Source of the DNA: Lojkania enalia
Taxonomy: Eukaryota; Ascomycota; Dothideomycetes; Pleosporales
DNA length: 64,000 bases
Reading direction: 5' to 3'
Assembly (NCBI GenBank): GCA_010094045.1
Contig: ML986684.1
Coordinates: 113,747 to 177,746, forward strand
Part shown: in pieces, positions 11,017 to 21,361 of the stretch
Layout of the letters: every line of letters starts with the position of its first letter
Position numbering within the stretch: the first letter of the stretch is position 1
Notes under the pieces: generated by a model
Database searches by the model: none
What the model saw: the letters and a program-made list of their open reading frames with translations, nothing else
Told to the model about the DNA's origin: nothing
Program-made: the position numbers and the translations under genes

Positions 11017-11554
11017 TTAACGAAATAGGTCGTGAATAACTTTGTAAGGCTCTGATGTTAGAACTGTTATGATCTTGGACATGGCTGCCCTGTCCTTACC
11101 GAGGGAACCATCTTTGTCAAATCTTGCGTCCCATTTAGAGGCCTTGGGGAATTGTTTGATATCCCCAATCACGTCAGCTAAGCTTCTTTCCAAATGCCCC
11201 TCACACCTGTTATGAGCTCTTAGACTGATCAACATAGATTTGAGAATGTCTCCCAGTGGAGAGGTTTGTTGTCATCGTCAACTTTACGAACTAAGAAATT
11301 ATCCAGCACGATGTGGACGCAGGTTATTGTGACTTCGAGGGTTCAGGTGGAAGTTTGAATGTAACGTGGCGTTTGTTGTGGGGTCGAGTTAATAACATGA
11401 TCCACTGGGAAATGTATTCAAGTGTATGATATACTTTGGAAGCCATTACAAACCACCTATAGGAGTGTGCTGGATCTATATTCCGAAACATAGAAGGGAA
11501 CTCCGGAGGAAGGCGGAAGGGAGACTCTGCGCGACCAATAAATAGCTCTCTCAT
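11017..11554 (-). pseudogene. decayed gene of unknown family
   Basis: Three consecutive minus-strand frames look like one reading frame broken by two shifts. The first starts MRELFIGRAESPFRLPPEFP at 11554 and runs to about 11324. The middle part, without a start, reads TLEVTITCVHIVLDNFLVRK and ends in HWETFSNL. The last starts MLISLRAHNRCEGHLERSL and ends in a stop beside the family-E target duplication. Together they give about 180 residues of plausible soluble protein, with no motif that I recognise. Small introns could explain one junction, but I see no convincing splice sites. The last frame stops at the insertion point, so the LTR may also have cut the gene. Confidence 0.4.
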
Positions 11555-12559
11555 AATAACTATTCAATGAGCAATTGCTAGGTAGTCACCGTTTAGACTA
11601 AAAATCTAGCTGACATTCCACTATATCTACACTCAAGTGATAAGTCTCGTATGGATTTGCACAATCAATATCGGTACACTTGATCCGTGGCTGATAGGAC
11701 TAACCAGATGGTCGAAATCCTTCAATGCCTTCAGCTTCTAGGATACTACCTGACACGGCAAGATACCAGCCAAAAGCTCACGCCCATCCATAAGACAAAC
11801 ATCTTAGCAGAGGTCCGGTGAAGATTTGAGCCTGTGTTTGAGACAATCCTGTCACTGATATCATCTTCGAGGCTCAAACAACACAACCACTCACATAGCC
11901 CCAACCTGAAACCTTCGCCACTGCGACAAAAACAAAGAAATTCAGCCGAATTGGAGGGACGCGAAGCGGCGCTACGTAGGAAAGAAAGAGGATAGGATCT
12001 CTGCAATGCTGTAAGACCCTGAAACGTATCTAGTTGAGAAAGTGGGTATTTTAAATTGGGTAGTACAACGGGCGTCTGATAGCAGCATTTGCCGCCGTTG
12101 TGAGTTGGAGAGCAGAATCTTGCGCTCTTTTAATTTTGCAGTACATGATGCCTCTGCATCCGAGCGAGGGTATAGCTAAGTTATTGTGAAATGTAAGCTA
12201 GACTAGTCACCATAGATTGGTTAGGGCAATGGATGAAATTCTGATTGGTCAAGTGATGATATTAAAACTACGAGACGGAAATACCGATCGCTAGTGTCAT
12301 TGAGTTTGTTTCAATGTTCAAATGGAAACTCAGGGTTTTAGCCTTCGACCAGAGGAATAGAGAGAGAGACGGGGGGTTTTTCATTGTTCTGATATCTAAA
12401 TCAAAGCCAGGAGACGGAATACAGGCGCCGAGCTGTTCCAAGACGCACCGGCATTTCCCCGCATTCGTAACACCAACACCACACCGACACCACCATCACC
12501 ATCACTATATACCCTCCTTGAACGGGCCCACCGGCTATCCTTAACGGAAGATATTCAAA
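11555..12559. other. intergenic and upstream region of the EXPERA-like gene
   Basis: I see no supported gene. Short antisense frames (for example 11746-12006) have no domain. A CAC/CAT-rich simple stretch lies at 12480-12503 just upstream of the next gene, in its likely leader. Confidence 0.45.
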
Positions 12560-13549
12560 ATGGTCTCAACGCGCCAGCATCCCCGTGATTTCCCTCCCCC
12601 CGAAGCGTCGCCCACCAAGAGCTCCCCTCGCAAGAGCTCGCGCCTCTCCACGGCATCACCCGCGCCCGCGCCCGCGCCCGCCTCTGCCTCCCCAACCCCA
12701 ATAATGCTTAACGGCGATAGTCCGCAGCGGAGGACGTGGTCGCACACGGCCTCCAATATCACCATCGTCTGGATCGTAGTCTCGCTTCCTCTCGTCATCT
12801 GGGACAGCCTGTACATCCTCCTTCGGCCCCACACCATGGCGGGCGGCGCCATCCAGTGGCCCATCTGGAAGCCCTACGAAATCTACGCAAGCATTGATCA
12901 TGTCTACGGCTGGCCGAGCTGGAACGACAAGGATGGATTTCCAGGAGCTCAAGGCGCGCTGAATGCCGTCGAAGCTGTTCTGTATGGCCTGTACATTATG
13001 ATTGTGTGGAACCACGGCCTGCCGAGCGCGGGCGGTAAAGGCGTGCAGCTTGGGAGCGGGGTGAGTAAATTCATCGCGGGAGGCAGAAAAGTCCCTGGCA
13101 AGACTGGGAACAGGGCGCTGCTTATTGGCTTTGCCGCGGCCATCATGACGTTGAGCAAGACGGTGCTTTACTGTAAGTATGAGTATATATCCTAGAGGGT
13201 AGGATGCACGTGAACGAGCGCGGACTAACCGTCTCCAGATTTGAACGAATACTTCTCCGAATTTCAAAGCATTAAGCACAATAGCTGGCCAACTCTCATC
13301 GCCTTCTACGGGGTTATGAAGTAAGTCCGTCCTCATTTTGCGTCCTGTCCTGTGCATTATTTGGGTTCATACGAAGGACAATACGGTCAACCAAATACTG
13401 ATCCTTGCCATTATGCTAACATTAAAAACTACAGTGGTCTCTGGGTCATCTTGCCCGCCTACATGACTGTCGTCTTCGGATCGGATATCCTTGAAGCTCT
13501 CGACGTCGCTAGTGAATCCTCGTCTGCGGCATCTAAGAAGAAGTATTAG
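12560..13549 (+). CDS. EXPERA/EBP-like integral membrane protein
   Basis: Exons 12560-13172, 13239-13320 and 13435-13549 are joined by introns of 66 and 114 nt (GTAAGT donors; GACTAAC and GCTAAC branch points). They make 269 residues. The N-terminus (1-65) is disordered, serine/proline rich, with an APAPAPA run from a GC repeat. Four membrane segments follow at about 66-88, 134-150, 183-205 and 222-250. Near residues 105-120 the order IDHVYGW, and near the end NEYFSEFQ and MNGLWVILPAY, resemble the EXPERA domain of emopamil-binding proteins (sterol isomerase family). In that family a late NGLW-I-P segment is typical. Whether it is an enzyme or a carrier cannot be told: the sterol-isomerase active-site histidine and glutamates were not verified. 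The start has A at -3. The gene is intact. An open frame of 233 codons on the opposite strand is a GC-rich shadow. Confidence 0.72.
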
Positions 13550-14518
13550 CCGCTAAGTTAGTTCACTTTCTAATGAACCCCGAGGCTCGAAAATCTACTA
13601 AGGCCGTTTTAATACACTACCTTCTCAAGTCAGCGTCTCACCGGCGTTGCTCCTGCTTCTTCTCTATCTTCGTGTGTGGAATGGCCTAAGCCGACCGACA
13701 CTGGTTTTCACGCCCGGGTACAAGGATCCAATTCCGCCGTCTCTTCGTCCGAACGAAAAGAAGACCAAGTTCTCCGCAGCCTCTCCTTCTGTATCTCTTC
13801 AGCACGCCTAGCCCCATCATCGGTTGTTGCAATAGCTGATGATCGTTTCTTTTCTCTCCACTTGGTATGATGAGTGGGGCTTCTGTATCCTCGAGAGAGG
13901 TTGCGTCGTGGAGACTTAAAATGTCACTGGGGAGCCGTTGGAGTTGGGCCAGAGATCCATTAGGTTCTTAGCTGTCCGGCGGCAAGCTTGCGGAAAGTTG
14001 CTTGTAATTTCGCGCTAGGTCATCTAGCATCAATGGATGTTAGCACCTCAAACGTCACTTCCGTGGTATCCATTTAGGTCTGATTTGCACTCGGCCCGAG
14101 TAGCGTAACGGTGTAGCCGAGCTTGTAAATCTCATGCCGAGATTTGCGTTATATTGCGTTTGTTGATCCCGGAATTGCATCCGGTGTTTTCGAGTAGTGG
14201 TGATGGTGAACATGATTTCCGTTTGATTTCTATTTCGGAGGGTTATTTGCTCAGTAATTAAATTCATACCCTATCACACTGCGTCAGGCTTCAACTATCA
14301 CCAAACCCGCAGCGTGCTTTGTGATCGGTGAAAGAGCCCAACCCGGACACTAAAGATCCATTCACATGGTGTCACGCACCTTACTTTCACATCTACATTT
14401 TCCTCTTAATCGCAATCGCTCCCGTTTCACCAACCCTTCGCCTAGTGCCTCAACTTTACTCGTTTCCTTTCTTCCCAACAGCTTTAGAGCCAAGCGGGCC
14501 CACAACACGACGGCAGCA
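13550..14518. other. intergenic
   Basis: I see no supported gene. A 64-codon frame (13676-13870) and short antisense frames lack domain or splice evidence. The right end is the upstream region of the next gene. A pyrimidine-rich stretch near 14390-14480 could be its leader. Confidence 0.45.
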
Positions 14519-15682
14519 ATGGCCACAACAACTGTCCGGCCCGCTATCCTTTCAACATCGCCATCTCGACCTACAAGTTCATACAGCACCCGCTCCACCA
14601 TCTGCGCTGTCACGCCGTCTCTTTCTTCACTAACCGAGGTTTTGGAAAAGAACTGCGCGATAACGTCTACGCCGCGACAAGAAAGTAGCGAAGTGCCGGC
14701 GAGTAAGTCTCACTTTCGCTGTTTGAAGGCATACATAATCTGATAGGATCAAGCAGTACCTATAGAACTCATTCACAAACCGTTCGACGACGGAAATCTA
14801 GACCGGAATGGCAGCGCAGGAGAAGATGGAGGGAGAAATGAGAGGCCGACATCGAGCATTCGCTCCCAGCCCAATCCCACTCACACCCCGTCGAACTCGA
14901 GACAGGTTTCTCGCTCGCCAATCTGCATGCCGTTCTGTCGGACGGGTCAGGGTAGTCCGCAGAAGCCGTGGGCTTGGAGGACGCAGATGGAAGAAGAGAT
15001 TGACAATCCGAAAGAGAGCTACATCAGTTTGAGCAGCTTTCCTACGCCGCCAAGTACGAGTGCGAAAGATTATAGCCCCTCCGCCCATGAAAAGCCAATA
15101 GTGAAAGGGCACCGACGTTCCAAGGAGATACTGAGTGACTTAAATGGTCAGGCGGAGCAGAGAATCAGCCTCCTCCCTGTCGCGGACGAGAACGGAAGCC
15201 CGAGGAATCGTGGCTTGAGAGTTAGCGGAAACGATCGCATGACCGCTTCCTCCCTCAACAGCCATCAACATCCCAAGGCTTCGCCTGATTCTTTTGATAT
15301 CCAGCCTGCCTCTCCTCATCCGAATGCCATAGATTTCACCTTTCCCAAGCGGAGCCATAAAAATCATGGTATAGGGAGCGAGATCGGCCCTTTTCGTAGT
15401 TCAAATGATAGGTATTCGGGACGACCGGACCGGTATAAATTCGCGCCTAACTTGATGCGGGATAAGTGGTTATTGAATGGGGAGGCAAAACAAGGCCCGT
15501 TTCAGAATGTTAAGAGTGTGGAGGAGTTGGTCAGGGAGAGGAGGAGAGTGAGTTCTGGTGGGTATGGGAAGAAGGAAAAGAGGCAGGGACAGAAGAAGAA
15601 GCAGACGAAGAAGGACGGCAAGGGAATGGATGATGAGGTTCAGCGCGGTAATGATGAGGGATGTAGGTGCTGTATGATGTAG
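14519..15682 (+). CDS. disordered protein with polybasic C-terminus and CaaX-like end
   Basis: Two exons (14519-14702 and 14757-15682) are joined by a 54-nt intron (GTAAGT...AAGCAG) and give 369 residues in one frame. That links what would otherwise be separate 125- and 251-codon frames. No catalytic domain is seen. The protein is rich in serine, proline and threonine to about residue 270. A conserved-looking block follows, with KFAPNLMRDKWLLNGEAKQG, FQNVKSVEELVRERRR and then a lysine-rich run (GKKEKRQGQKKKQTKKDGKG). The last residues are GCRCCMM: cysteines next to a polybasic region, with CCMM fitting a CaaX prenylation box. This suggests attachment to the inner face of a membrane. The upstream in-frame ATG at 14366 is possible, but 14519 has a better context. 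Function unknown. Confidence 0.65.
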
Positions 15683-16731
15683 CCGCGAGGCCAAGGGCTT
15701 GGATGATGCAAGGAGGTTTCTAGCGTGGATCTCGTGGATTTATAAATGAAGTTTTGGTGGTATTGTAATGGTTGCTATGGGTTGTGACTATAGTGGAAGA
15801 GCCTTCATTGTCTGTGGTTTCTGGTGTGGTTGGCAGAATAACGGATACGGCGCTAATAATGATGTATGCTGTAGAAAGATATGAGAGTATTTGAATTCAA
15901 AAGCCCTCGACCAAGTCATGGGTACGTTCAATTGTCATTCTGCATTTTTCCATAGCTCGTCTCCGAGCGCGTACCTCGGACGGACACATTAATGTTTTCT
16001 TTTTCAACATGTGTGTCTCCGAGGACAGGTGGTGGATCGATTTTTTCTTGACTTGAAACGATTTAAAATAAATTTCTGCCTTAGACTTCCTTAAATTAGA
16101 GTCATTGCCATTTCCAGTTCAGCCCTCATGACCCCACCCTAGGAATATATTAGCTCTCTTGTCTACTATAGAACCCCACTATTCTCCATCGCGGTAGCCT
16201 TCTACATTGCATCGCTTATCCCTTTCCTCGTCTGGAGTGTCTATTCATTGGACGCTACCCATTATCCATTTGGACGGGAGGATTTCACTACTAATCTTAA
16301 AGAACGAACGTAAAGTGCCACTTTGAATTCAATATTAAGACACAGAAGTTCTCGCAATAAGGCGTTCATGGTGACATTCCAAAATCACTGGCTGAAGAAA
16401 AGGGTTTACATGATAACTCTAATGGGCCCTAAGTACTGTTTTATGCAGCTAGCTAATTGTAGTTCAAATATCCTAGAGTCTATCACAGCAAGGAGGATCG
16501 TATAGTGTACTTGAAATACGTCCATGTATTCTATTCTAGACTTAATGGAATAGAAAGTGAAGATTTATTCGATACTTTGGGATAAAGAGGTGAGCTGTGG
16601 ATATTGTGTAGCCCAAATAATACTTCTGCAACGATGGGCTGGGTTCTTCGGGGAGACGTTCTAGGCAAATCGTACTGGAAGAATTAGATGAGTGAAGGTA
16701 TACGATAACCTTCGAAAAAGTTCCAGATATG
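15683..16731. other. intergenic with an imperfect inverted repeat
   Basis: No supported gene. An imperfect hairpin-forming pair lies at 15974-15990 (CCTCGGACGGACACATT) and 16008-16025 (CATGTGTGTCTCCGAGGA) about 18 bases apart. Short frames such as 16323-16505 have no recognisable content. Confidence 0.45.
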
Positions 16732-16736
16732 AGAAG

Positions 16737-16963
16737 TGTGATAGGGATTTGGCGAGTCTACTGAATACGATTTCCTACTACCGTACGGGAGCAAGTTATC
16801 CGGTTGCAGGTTGTATCGGATACCGTCGCACGATATCAAATCACGCTGGATATCAGCTGATATACCCTTTCTTATATACATAAATATGGCCTACTGGCCA
16901 TCCTCAATCAACCAGTTCAGCTCCTCATCTCTCTCCCTGAGACAATATTCGCCTCTCACCACA
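16737..16963 (+). repeat. solo LTR, family D, divergent longer copy
   Basis: This 227-bp unit runs from TGTGATAGGGATTTGGCGAG to CGCCTCTCACCACA with AGAAG duplicated at 16732-16736 and 16964-16968. The first part has diverged and contains extra sequence, with fewer GATATC repeats. The second part (TATAAATA, then GTTCAGCTCCTCATCTC) is close to the other family-D copies. It is not RIPped. Confidence 0.9.
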
Positions 16964-16968
16964 AGAAG

Positions 16969-17751
16969 AATATGCCGTCGGAATTGAATGGGATCTAATG
17001 GACGTTATAGCTTGGAAAAACTTAAATCCAGCTTCGCTCCATATCTAGTCCACTTTATGTAATTATACCCCGCATTAATTGCACCGAATAGAGTGATAGT
17101 TATATGTCAAGAGCATCTAGGGTATAGCTATACAAGTATGATTCAACTTAGCCAAGCGCATAGAACAAACCCTGTGTTGTCCACGTAGCCTTGTTTGTGC
17201 TGGGATTCGAAACGAGAAATCCTATCTGAGTATACTTATCTATTGCCAATTTTCAAGTTGGGAGGTTTCGTATTGCCGAGGCTAAGTTGGCCAGATGCAA
17301 ATAACTTAACCAATCCCCCACAGTCAAAGCAATACTTTCGTTTATCTACTTCCCCGGTAGGTGCCTTTCTAGTGTCAAATTCGGCCAGAATTAGATTTAC
17401 ACGGGATTATATTAAAAGTGTCACTAGCCGAAATGAATATATACTGCTGTTTATATTTGCCTTAGGAAATAGATTTGCAACCTGTTCCATCATTTTGTAA
17501 TGTTTATAATTTCGTACGCCTTCCCAATCTCCTCGGCCTCCACCCAGAATCATAGTACGATCTATATAGATTAATAGAGAAGACGCCGAATTGCCCTTAT
17601 ACATTCTTTAAAGATTCTCTGCCACGCATAGCATCGACTGTCTCAACGTGGTGTGGGTCAGTCGACACCCATTTTCCACTCAAGGGGATGGAGATTAAAT
17701 GTCATAACTAGGGAGGGATCGCTTAAGCTATAAAAGAAGTTTCTATAATTA
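16969..17751. other. intergenic, one unsupported ORF
   Basis: A 101-codon plus frame at 17195-17500 (MCWDSKREILSEYTYL...) has no signal peptide or domain that I recognise. I do not call it a gene. Nothing else stands out. Confidence 0.4.
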
Positions 17752-17756
17752 ATTTC

Positions 17757-17901
17757 TGTAAAGTATTAGGGCAGATGAGGAGGAGAACTGTGTTGGTTCA
17801 TATCTATAGAAGATGAAGGCTATTTATAATATGTGTCCGAGCTATCACATGATATTAGGGCTAATCCTTAATAGGGATCGTGCGATGCATACAACCTTAC
17901 A
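17757..17901 (-). repeat. solo LTR, family E, copy 3
   Basis: This 145-bp unit runs from TGTAAAGTATTAGG to CAACCTTACA with perfect duplication ATTTC at 17752-17756 and 17902-17906. It aligns along its whole length with copies 1 and 2. Its TATA region is degraded (TATTTATAATA). Confidence 0.92.
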
Positions 17902-17906
17902 ATTTC

Positions 17907-19266
17907 CAACTAGGTTACAATCTGTTATGATGTATGGCGATTACTCTACGAGAGCAATTTATTTACTTTTTGTTCTTCTACTATCGGAGTCTTCCGAATC
18001 TAGTCTTCAAAAGAACATGCAATGCTACTTAGTCAATGGACTTAAAAGTAAAAAGTTATGTTAATAGTTTAGGTGTGCAAGCATAGATTGGTCTAGAAGC
18101 TTGAGTAAGATGTCAAAGGTTTTGAAATCGAGGGTCGAAATTCGAAACGTGGGCTGTATAGCAACTCCTTGGAAGTGGCTGTGTTGGCGTCGGACTGCGG
18201 TGAAGTTCACCGTAATTTTATGTATATGTGATGACATAGAAAATAGAATGGATTTGCTTCGAGGTCGCTCGTCTGGTCAACCTATTTACTAATTTGTATT
18301 ACGGTTCGGCTGCCCATTTACGCCGTCTTAGGGCACGGAAATAACTCACATTAGTCGGCTCACTATAAGTCTATTGCGAATTAGCCTCGGGGCTTCCACT
18401 GACCTTTAGCCAAGGGGTTGTACAACAGATAACTCGGTGTAGACGGCGAAGATAATATCTTCCGATTTAGCTCAGCTCTGGGCTAACCCATGCGATGGGG
18501 GAACCTAGCCGCGCCAAGAACGCTAAGGTCATGTGAATCTATTGCTTCCGATTGCCTCTTTGTAGATTAAACTCGCTTTGATTGTGGCTTACATGCTCTA
18601 GGCTAGACTATTTCGTCAAAAATTGACGATGGTACCTCTGGGCACTCCAGTCCCTAGGTACGCTCTTCTAGATACAATTTCTAGTGGCATACATCCCGAT
18701 CTTGCTGCGAAAGTTACCCGACTGTTCATTTTAAGTTCGCGGACGGAAAATGACATGTCCGGACTTCCATCCCTCGTCTAAGTGCCCCCATTCCTTGATC
18801 TAAATCGCGATGTTAACGACACACACCCGAGCCACGCTTTATACCTTTAGACAGACACGGTAGATCACCGATCCTAGCAGGACGCTGCGCTCGCTTTTTT
18901 GGAATAGTCTATAAATTTCACAATCCGAAGGGTAAGGATTCGTCTCCGTATCTCGCTCATGAGATTCTCCTGGCATTCGCCGAATGTAGTGTCGTGGTGT
19001 AGTATGCGGCTGGGGCGCCGACGAAGCGAAGCTTAAGCTTAGCTCCGCCATGCAGGGCTGTGCCACGAGCTACCCTAAGAACGGTAGCAGACTGTCGAAA
19101 CTTCGTCTTCCACACCGACTCTCATTGAAGGTAATTAAACAATTTCCCCATAATTACGGGCTCAGCTCGAGCGGAATAGAAGCTGAGGCGCAATGCTCGC
19201 CGAACAGGATGATTCCAGTGCTCGAGAAATCTTCATCGGGCAGCTGCTCGGGTCCTTGAGTAAAGG
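17907..19266. other. intergenic
   Basis: No supported gene. GC rises slightly from about 18300. Short frames in several registers (18101-18292, 18839-19066) lack any coding sign. The right end is the promoter of the small secreted protein gene. Confidence 0.45.
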
Positions 19267-19273
19267 TATAAAA
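19267..19273 (+). promoter_or_regulatory. probable TATA box
   Basis: TATAAAA in the context AAAGGTATAAAATATG, about 190 bases upstream of the ATG at 19460. A pyrimidine-rich leader follows (CTTCCCACAG, a T-run, then TTCCTCATCAC), which suggests a transcript start near 19300-19320 and a 5' leader of about 150 nt. Confidence 0.5.
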
Positions 19274-19459
19274 TATGTAGTCCTTCCCACAGTAATTTTT
19301 TTTCCTCATCACAACAATCAAGACAACTGTTCCATCTCATCTTTACTTCCATTTCCTTATTTCATCTCTTCATTTTCTCTTATTGCCTATCTCCTTGCAA
19401 CATTCACTGTTCATCGACTTTATTTGATTCATTTCATCCAATCTAATCGATCCATCAAA

Positions 19460-19846
19460 ATGAAGTTCACTCTCGCTCTCTTCACCGCTGTCTTCGCCTC
19501 CGCCATCAGCGCGGCTCCGGCCGTGAGCCACGAAACCCTTCCGTCAATCACCATCTCCGTGATCAACGACCTGACCGGCGCAAGCGCACAAGCAACTGTT
19601 CCCGGCGATGGAATTGCACGCATGCTCCCCGACCTCTTTCGTGGCACCGCAATCGACCAGAATGGCGCCATTGTCGCGACTTCGGCTCAGCTTATCAAAT
19701 TTTCGCCTGATACCCGCTGCTTCTTCCAGAACGTCAATTGGATCATCAACCTCAATGGCAAGGATCTGACCTTTGCTGATTTGGATGGCAACAAGGATGT
19801 TGCCATTCCAACCTACATGAATGGCTTCAATTTGCAGTGTGTCTAA
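19460..19846 (+). CDS. small secreted protein
   Basis: A single exon of 128 residues. The start at 19460 (ATCAAAATGAAG) fits fungal start context and gives a textbook signal peptide, MKFTLALFTAVFASAISA, with cleavage before APAVSHE. The mature protein is about 110 residues and has only two cysteines, in DTRCFF and at the end (NLQCV). It contains ITISVINDLTGASAQATVPGDG and later GTAIDQNGAIVATSAQL. From memory it resembles a family of short secreted ascomycete proteins of unknown role that share an N-D-TGA...P-DG start and an I-NG-I-ATSAQL block. The strong promoter elements upstream suggest good expression. It could serve on the cell surface or in host interaction, but that is inference. Confidence 0.75.
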   Translation: MKFTLALFTAVFASAISAAPAVSHETLPSITISVINDLTGASAQATVPGDGIARMLPDLFRGTAIDQNGAIVATSAQLIKFSPDTRCFFQNVNWIINLNGKDLTFADLDGNKDVAIPTYMNGFNLQCV

Positions 19847-21361
19847 GTTGGTGACGGCCGTGATAGTGAATTTGGCTTAGGATTGGGTTGTGGACTTTTA
19901 GATTCTGTCTTTCGTTAATCATGTTATTTTAGTTATTATATTTTTTTTTAAAGTCAGGTCTTAGCATGAAATAACGATAGCATCTTACTGTTGCAAGTTG
20001 GCTCGCAGATCTACTTCCCTTTCCGGCATCCTCTCTGCTAAACTGGGAGCTTTTCTTACCAATCCCGGGAATTGATGTGATAGTCTCAGTCACTCATGTC
20101 ACCTCGAGGCCTACTTGGTAGTGGGTGCTTGGTCCTTTCCTGGTAACACTAGGGGAGAATCAATATTCACGAGGTCAATATTATCTCTAATTCTCCGGCT
20201 CGCGAGCGTGCTGCATTAGCTATAGGTTTTATAGTGGAGTGCTTCAATCACTGATAAAGCTTGGGCGTAAAGTGCATCAATCGGTGACGATTTAAGGGAG
20301 TGGTAAACCGATACTGTACCCATAAATATATGTCAAAATATCGGTCTCTTGATGCACTTGCTTTAGAAATCGATATCAACAGAGGTTTTAGCAAGTCCGC
20401 GTCCTCACTTAAGCCTCAGTTGCTCCTTTCGAGCAATATTGAAATAAATCTGCCGAAGAACTTATTGCGCTGCTGTCTGCTAACGTTCCCCGGCGCAAAA
20501 TCCTTCTCGAAAACTAAGATAGGCGATTGCTAACGTGAATTTGAAAATTATATATAGATTGTTCGAAAATTTAGGTTATATCGTTGATGTATAAACATGG
20601 TCTTATACCCTTCTCTACACAGTTGGGAATGGAGGAGGGGTCGACCCCAGAATGTCTCAGAACAAGAGACGGATTATATTAACCTATCGCTCAGTACGCC
20701 TCGCGTGAATTCCTATCTAGGGCCAGGGGATAGCCTCCTATGGCGTCTTCGTTACCGAAAATGCGATGGGACTGTCTAGGCCCGGTACAATCGCTCCCTT
20801 GGCAACCTGTGATGGATGTATGACCGGATCAATAAAGACCAATTGCAGCCGTTATCTAGCGACTCGTGTGGTGTCGGTCGTATTCGGGGATCAATCATCC
20901 AACCAGGCGTCGTCTTACAAGACTTTTCAGCCCCCATTCTCTTTACGTTTAATAAAACCTTCTCATATCCCTGAAATGGGCAGAATCTGCGATGCAGACT
21001 AGCAGTACATGATTGACTCGGAGTAAAGCATGCCCCACTTTCCAATGGATGCAATACGAGGCCATTAGAATGCATGATCCGGCCAAAAGGTATGCTGACC
21101 ACCTAAAATGTAGCTTTGTGTGACGACACTCAGGTCTTAGTAGACTCAGGGACCCCGTTATTTATAATTCTTGGGTCCACGAGGGTTGATTTAGGCCGCG
21201 ACTCCAAAATATTGCTGTAATCATCACGCGAAGACCCAATGATAATCTCATTCAAACTCCCCTTTCGCCGAGCTATTGTCACTATAATTTTGAGGGGCAA
21301 TAATATCCTCAGATGACTCAGGCATCAGCCTTACCAAACTACCCCCTCTAATCTCGAGAAA
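19847..21361. other. intergenic
   Basis: A T-run near 19941-19950 lies in the probable 3' region of the small secreted protein gene. Frames at 20300-20533, 20597-20779 and 20776-21102 (minus) are short, mutually overlapping and without domains. No repeat copy was recognised. Confidence 0.45.

Noticed and set aside
12656..13357. 233-codon minus-strand frame
   Set aside because: It lies opposite the EXPERA-like gene, in GC-rich exon sequence. The sense strand has matching splice sites and membrane segments, so this is a shadow.
17195..17500. 101-codon ORF between the family-D and family-E solo LTRs
   Set aside because: No coding sign beyond length. Kept only as a note in the intergenic entry.
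19193..19459. Upstream in-frame extension of the small secreted protein
   Set aside because: It covers the TATA box and pyrimidine-rich leader, and would hide the signal peptide that begins at 19460.
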